Source of the DNA: Gavia stellata
Lineage: Eukaryota > Chordata > Aves > Gaviiformes > Gaviidae
Reading direction: 5' to 3'
Length of the DNA stretch: 64,000 nt
NCBI RefSeq assembly: GCF_030936135.1
Contig: NC_082620.1
Coordinates: forward strand, 4,464,001-4,528,000
Shown in pieces: positions 55,635 through 64,000 of this stretch (positions are counted from its first letter, which is position 1; every line of letters starts with the position of its first letter). Both the position numbers and the translations under genes were made by a program. The notes under the pieces were generated by a model. The model searched no databases, was not told where the DNA came from, and worked only from the letters and a program-made list of their open reading frames with translations.

Positions 55635-56879
55635 GCGAGTGTGTATCATTTATTGTAGTTCAAGAGAGTCAGGAATTGAACAGAAGACACAGCAAAAAAA
55701 AATAAAAGAAAAACAACCTTTTTTTCAGACTTAATTTTAAAACACTGTGGTTTCAAATCCTTTTTAAAAAGGAAATTCAAGTATCATATGCAGGGGGCAG
55801 CAATACAAAAATGTTTGTGAAATTTTTTTTTCCTTTTTTTTTTAAAAATGTAATTTTACATTTCCTGCACCCTTTCTGCTTTGGTAAGGCCAAGCCATGG
55901 ATACAAATTGGTACGCAACATAAAAAAAAAATGACCCCTGCCCCAAACTGCAGCCTCCAAGAATAAAAGGATCTGCTCTCTGCGGACAAGCTCTAATGGC
56001 TCAGAACTGTCATTTAGCATATATCATATCTGCAGCATTAAAAGAATGGATTTTACTTTTTTAAAACTCACTGAAATCCTGGTATTCCCAAGCACTTCAT
56101 TCATGGCAGCTGTTTCAACATATTTCTATCTCAAGGCTTTTCAAAAATACCAGAGCATCTAGATCAACATAAAGAAAAGGGACATTTCAAAGAACGGAAA
56201 TTAAAATCCATGTGTGAAGTCTGCTTTTTTGAAATTATCCTTGTGTCTAACACCAATTAAAAACCAAATATGCAAATATGTATAATATAAAAATACGATC
56301 AAGATTAACACTTTGTTGCAGGCACAGTTATCGCACAGAATATGTTCTTTCGAGGGCAGGGGAATGATTTTGTTTTTCACAGGGATTTTTTTTTTTTTTT
56401 GCATTACAAAAAAAAAAAAGACAGCAGTGCAGGTTTGATGGGTGGAAGAGGAAGAAGGGAGGGAAAGAGGAAAAAGTTACTTTAGCAGCAAAATGTCCAA
56501 GGTTCTAACCACAATCAAATTAACGGATATCTGGCTGTAAAAATAAGGTTGAAGGGATGCTGCCCTGATCCATTCATCTTTGCTAAAATAATTCACCTGT
56601 AAAAACTCCAAAATGTGACATATTGAAGGACAGTTTTGTAACATAAGCAACTTCCTAGCTTGTCCTCCGTGTTATTGACCATCGTTATCACTTAAATATA
56701 TGTACAAGAATTAAGCCGCTTTTCTCCTTGTCCACATGCTTCTGGCCACTACTGCAAGGCAGTGCCAGTGGGCGTGCTAATCCCATCAACAGCTTTCAAA
56801 GTGTATCTGCTCCACTATTACCAGAACAGCCCACGCCCTGTTCTTCCCATTGGTGTTGGCGTGCTCTGCAAGGGAATTT
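55635..56879 (-). other. UBE4B: UBE4B 3' UTR
   Basis: Follows the stop codon at 56880-56882. It is uninterrupted by plausible splice sites and runs to an AATAAA at 55649-55654 (minus strand). The exact cleavage point is not visible and is placed about 15-20 bases beyond the signal. Long T and A runs occur at 56387-56400 and 56407-56418. Confidence 0.7.
55649..55654 (-). terminator. UBE4B: UBE4B polyadenylation signal AATAAA
   Basis: Canonical AATAAA on the minus strand 1.2 kb after the stop codon, followed within 40 bases by a T-rich downstream region (ctttgtctttctttcc). It is the first canonical signal I found after the stop. Confidence 0.7.

Positions 56880-64000
<7,121 letters not shown>

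Overview
This is vertebrate nuclear DNA: AT-rich, intron-dominated, one CpG island, no operon-like gene packing. It is most likely from a bird. Two 3' ends of CR1 LINEs (5815-5999 and 6246-6305) carry the avian-type tail of repeated ATTCTATG/ATTCTGTG units, interspersed repeats are otherwise scarce, and introns are short. I cannot name the species.

Two genes lie head to tail on the minus strand, so both are transcribed from right to left. The right end (about 55.6-64 kb) holds the 3' third of UBE4B, a U-box ubiquitin-chain elongation ligase (E4) of the Ufd2 family: nine coding exons (the outermost cut by the window edge), 431 residues to the stop at 56880, then a 3' UTR of about 1.25 kb ending near an AATAAA at 55649-55654. 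One intron (57496-57963) uses a GC-AG splice pair.

A spacer of about 4.5 kb (51.5-55.6 kb) with no recognised gene follows. Next is a CpG island (about 50.0-51.5 kb) with five same-orientation CCAAT boxes, the promoter and non-coding first exon of KIF1B. KIF1B fills the rest. It encodes a kinesin-3 motor that moves along microtubules and is known for carrying mitochondria and synaptic-vesicle precursors in neurons. The start codon is in exon 2 (ATG at 45580), a 16.7-kb second intron follows, and twenty further constitutive or microexon coding exons run down to 2020. Together they give 705 codons: the motor domain (P-loop 97-104, switch I 211-218, switch II 248-253, lysine-rich K-loop from 295), neck and coiled coil, and the FHA domain. 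The later tail exons, including those that distinguish the alpha and beta forms, lie beyond the left edge. Reading frame and splice phase agree across every junction I checked.

The most interesting content is in KIF1B splicing. (1) An 18-nt microexon (19237-19254) inserts six residues just before the K-loop. (2) Two 63-nt phase-0 exons (8683-8745 and 7320-7382), of equal length and similar peptide sequence, lie in the intron just before the FHA domain; they look like a tandem exon duplication that can add 21 or 42 residues. Other leads are two coding-like islands inside KIF1B introns (23448-23536 and 32703-32855), a possible read-through short isoform at the left end, and a possible divergent transcript from the CpG island.

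The order UBE4B then KIF1B on one strand matches the human 1p36 arrangement as I recall it. I found no tRNA, rRNA, CRISPR array or intact mobile element.
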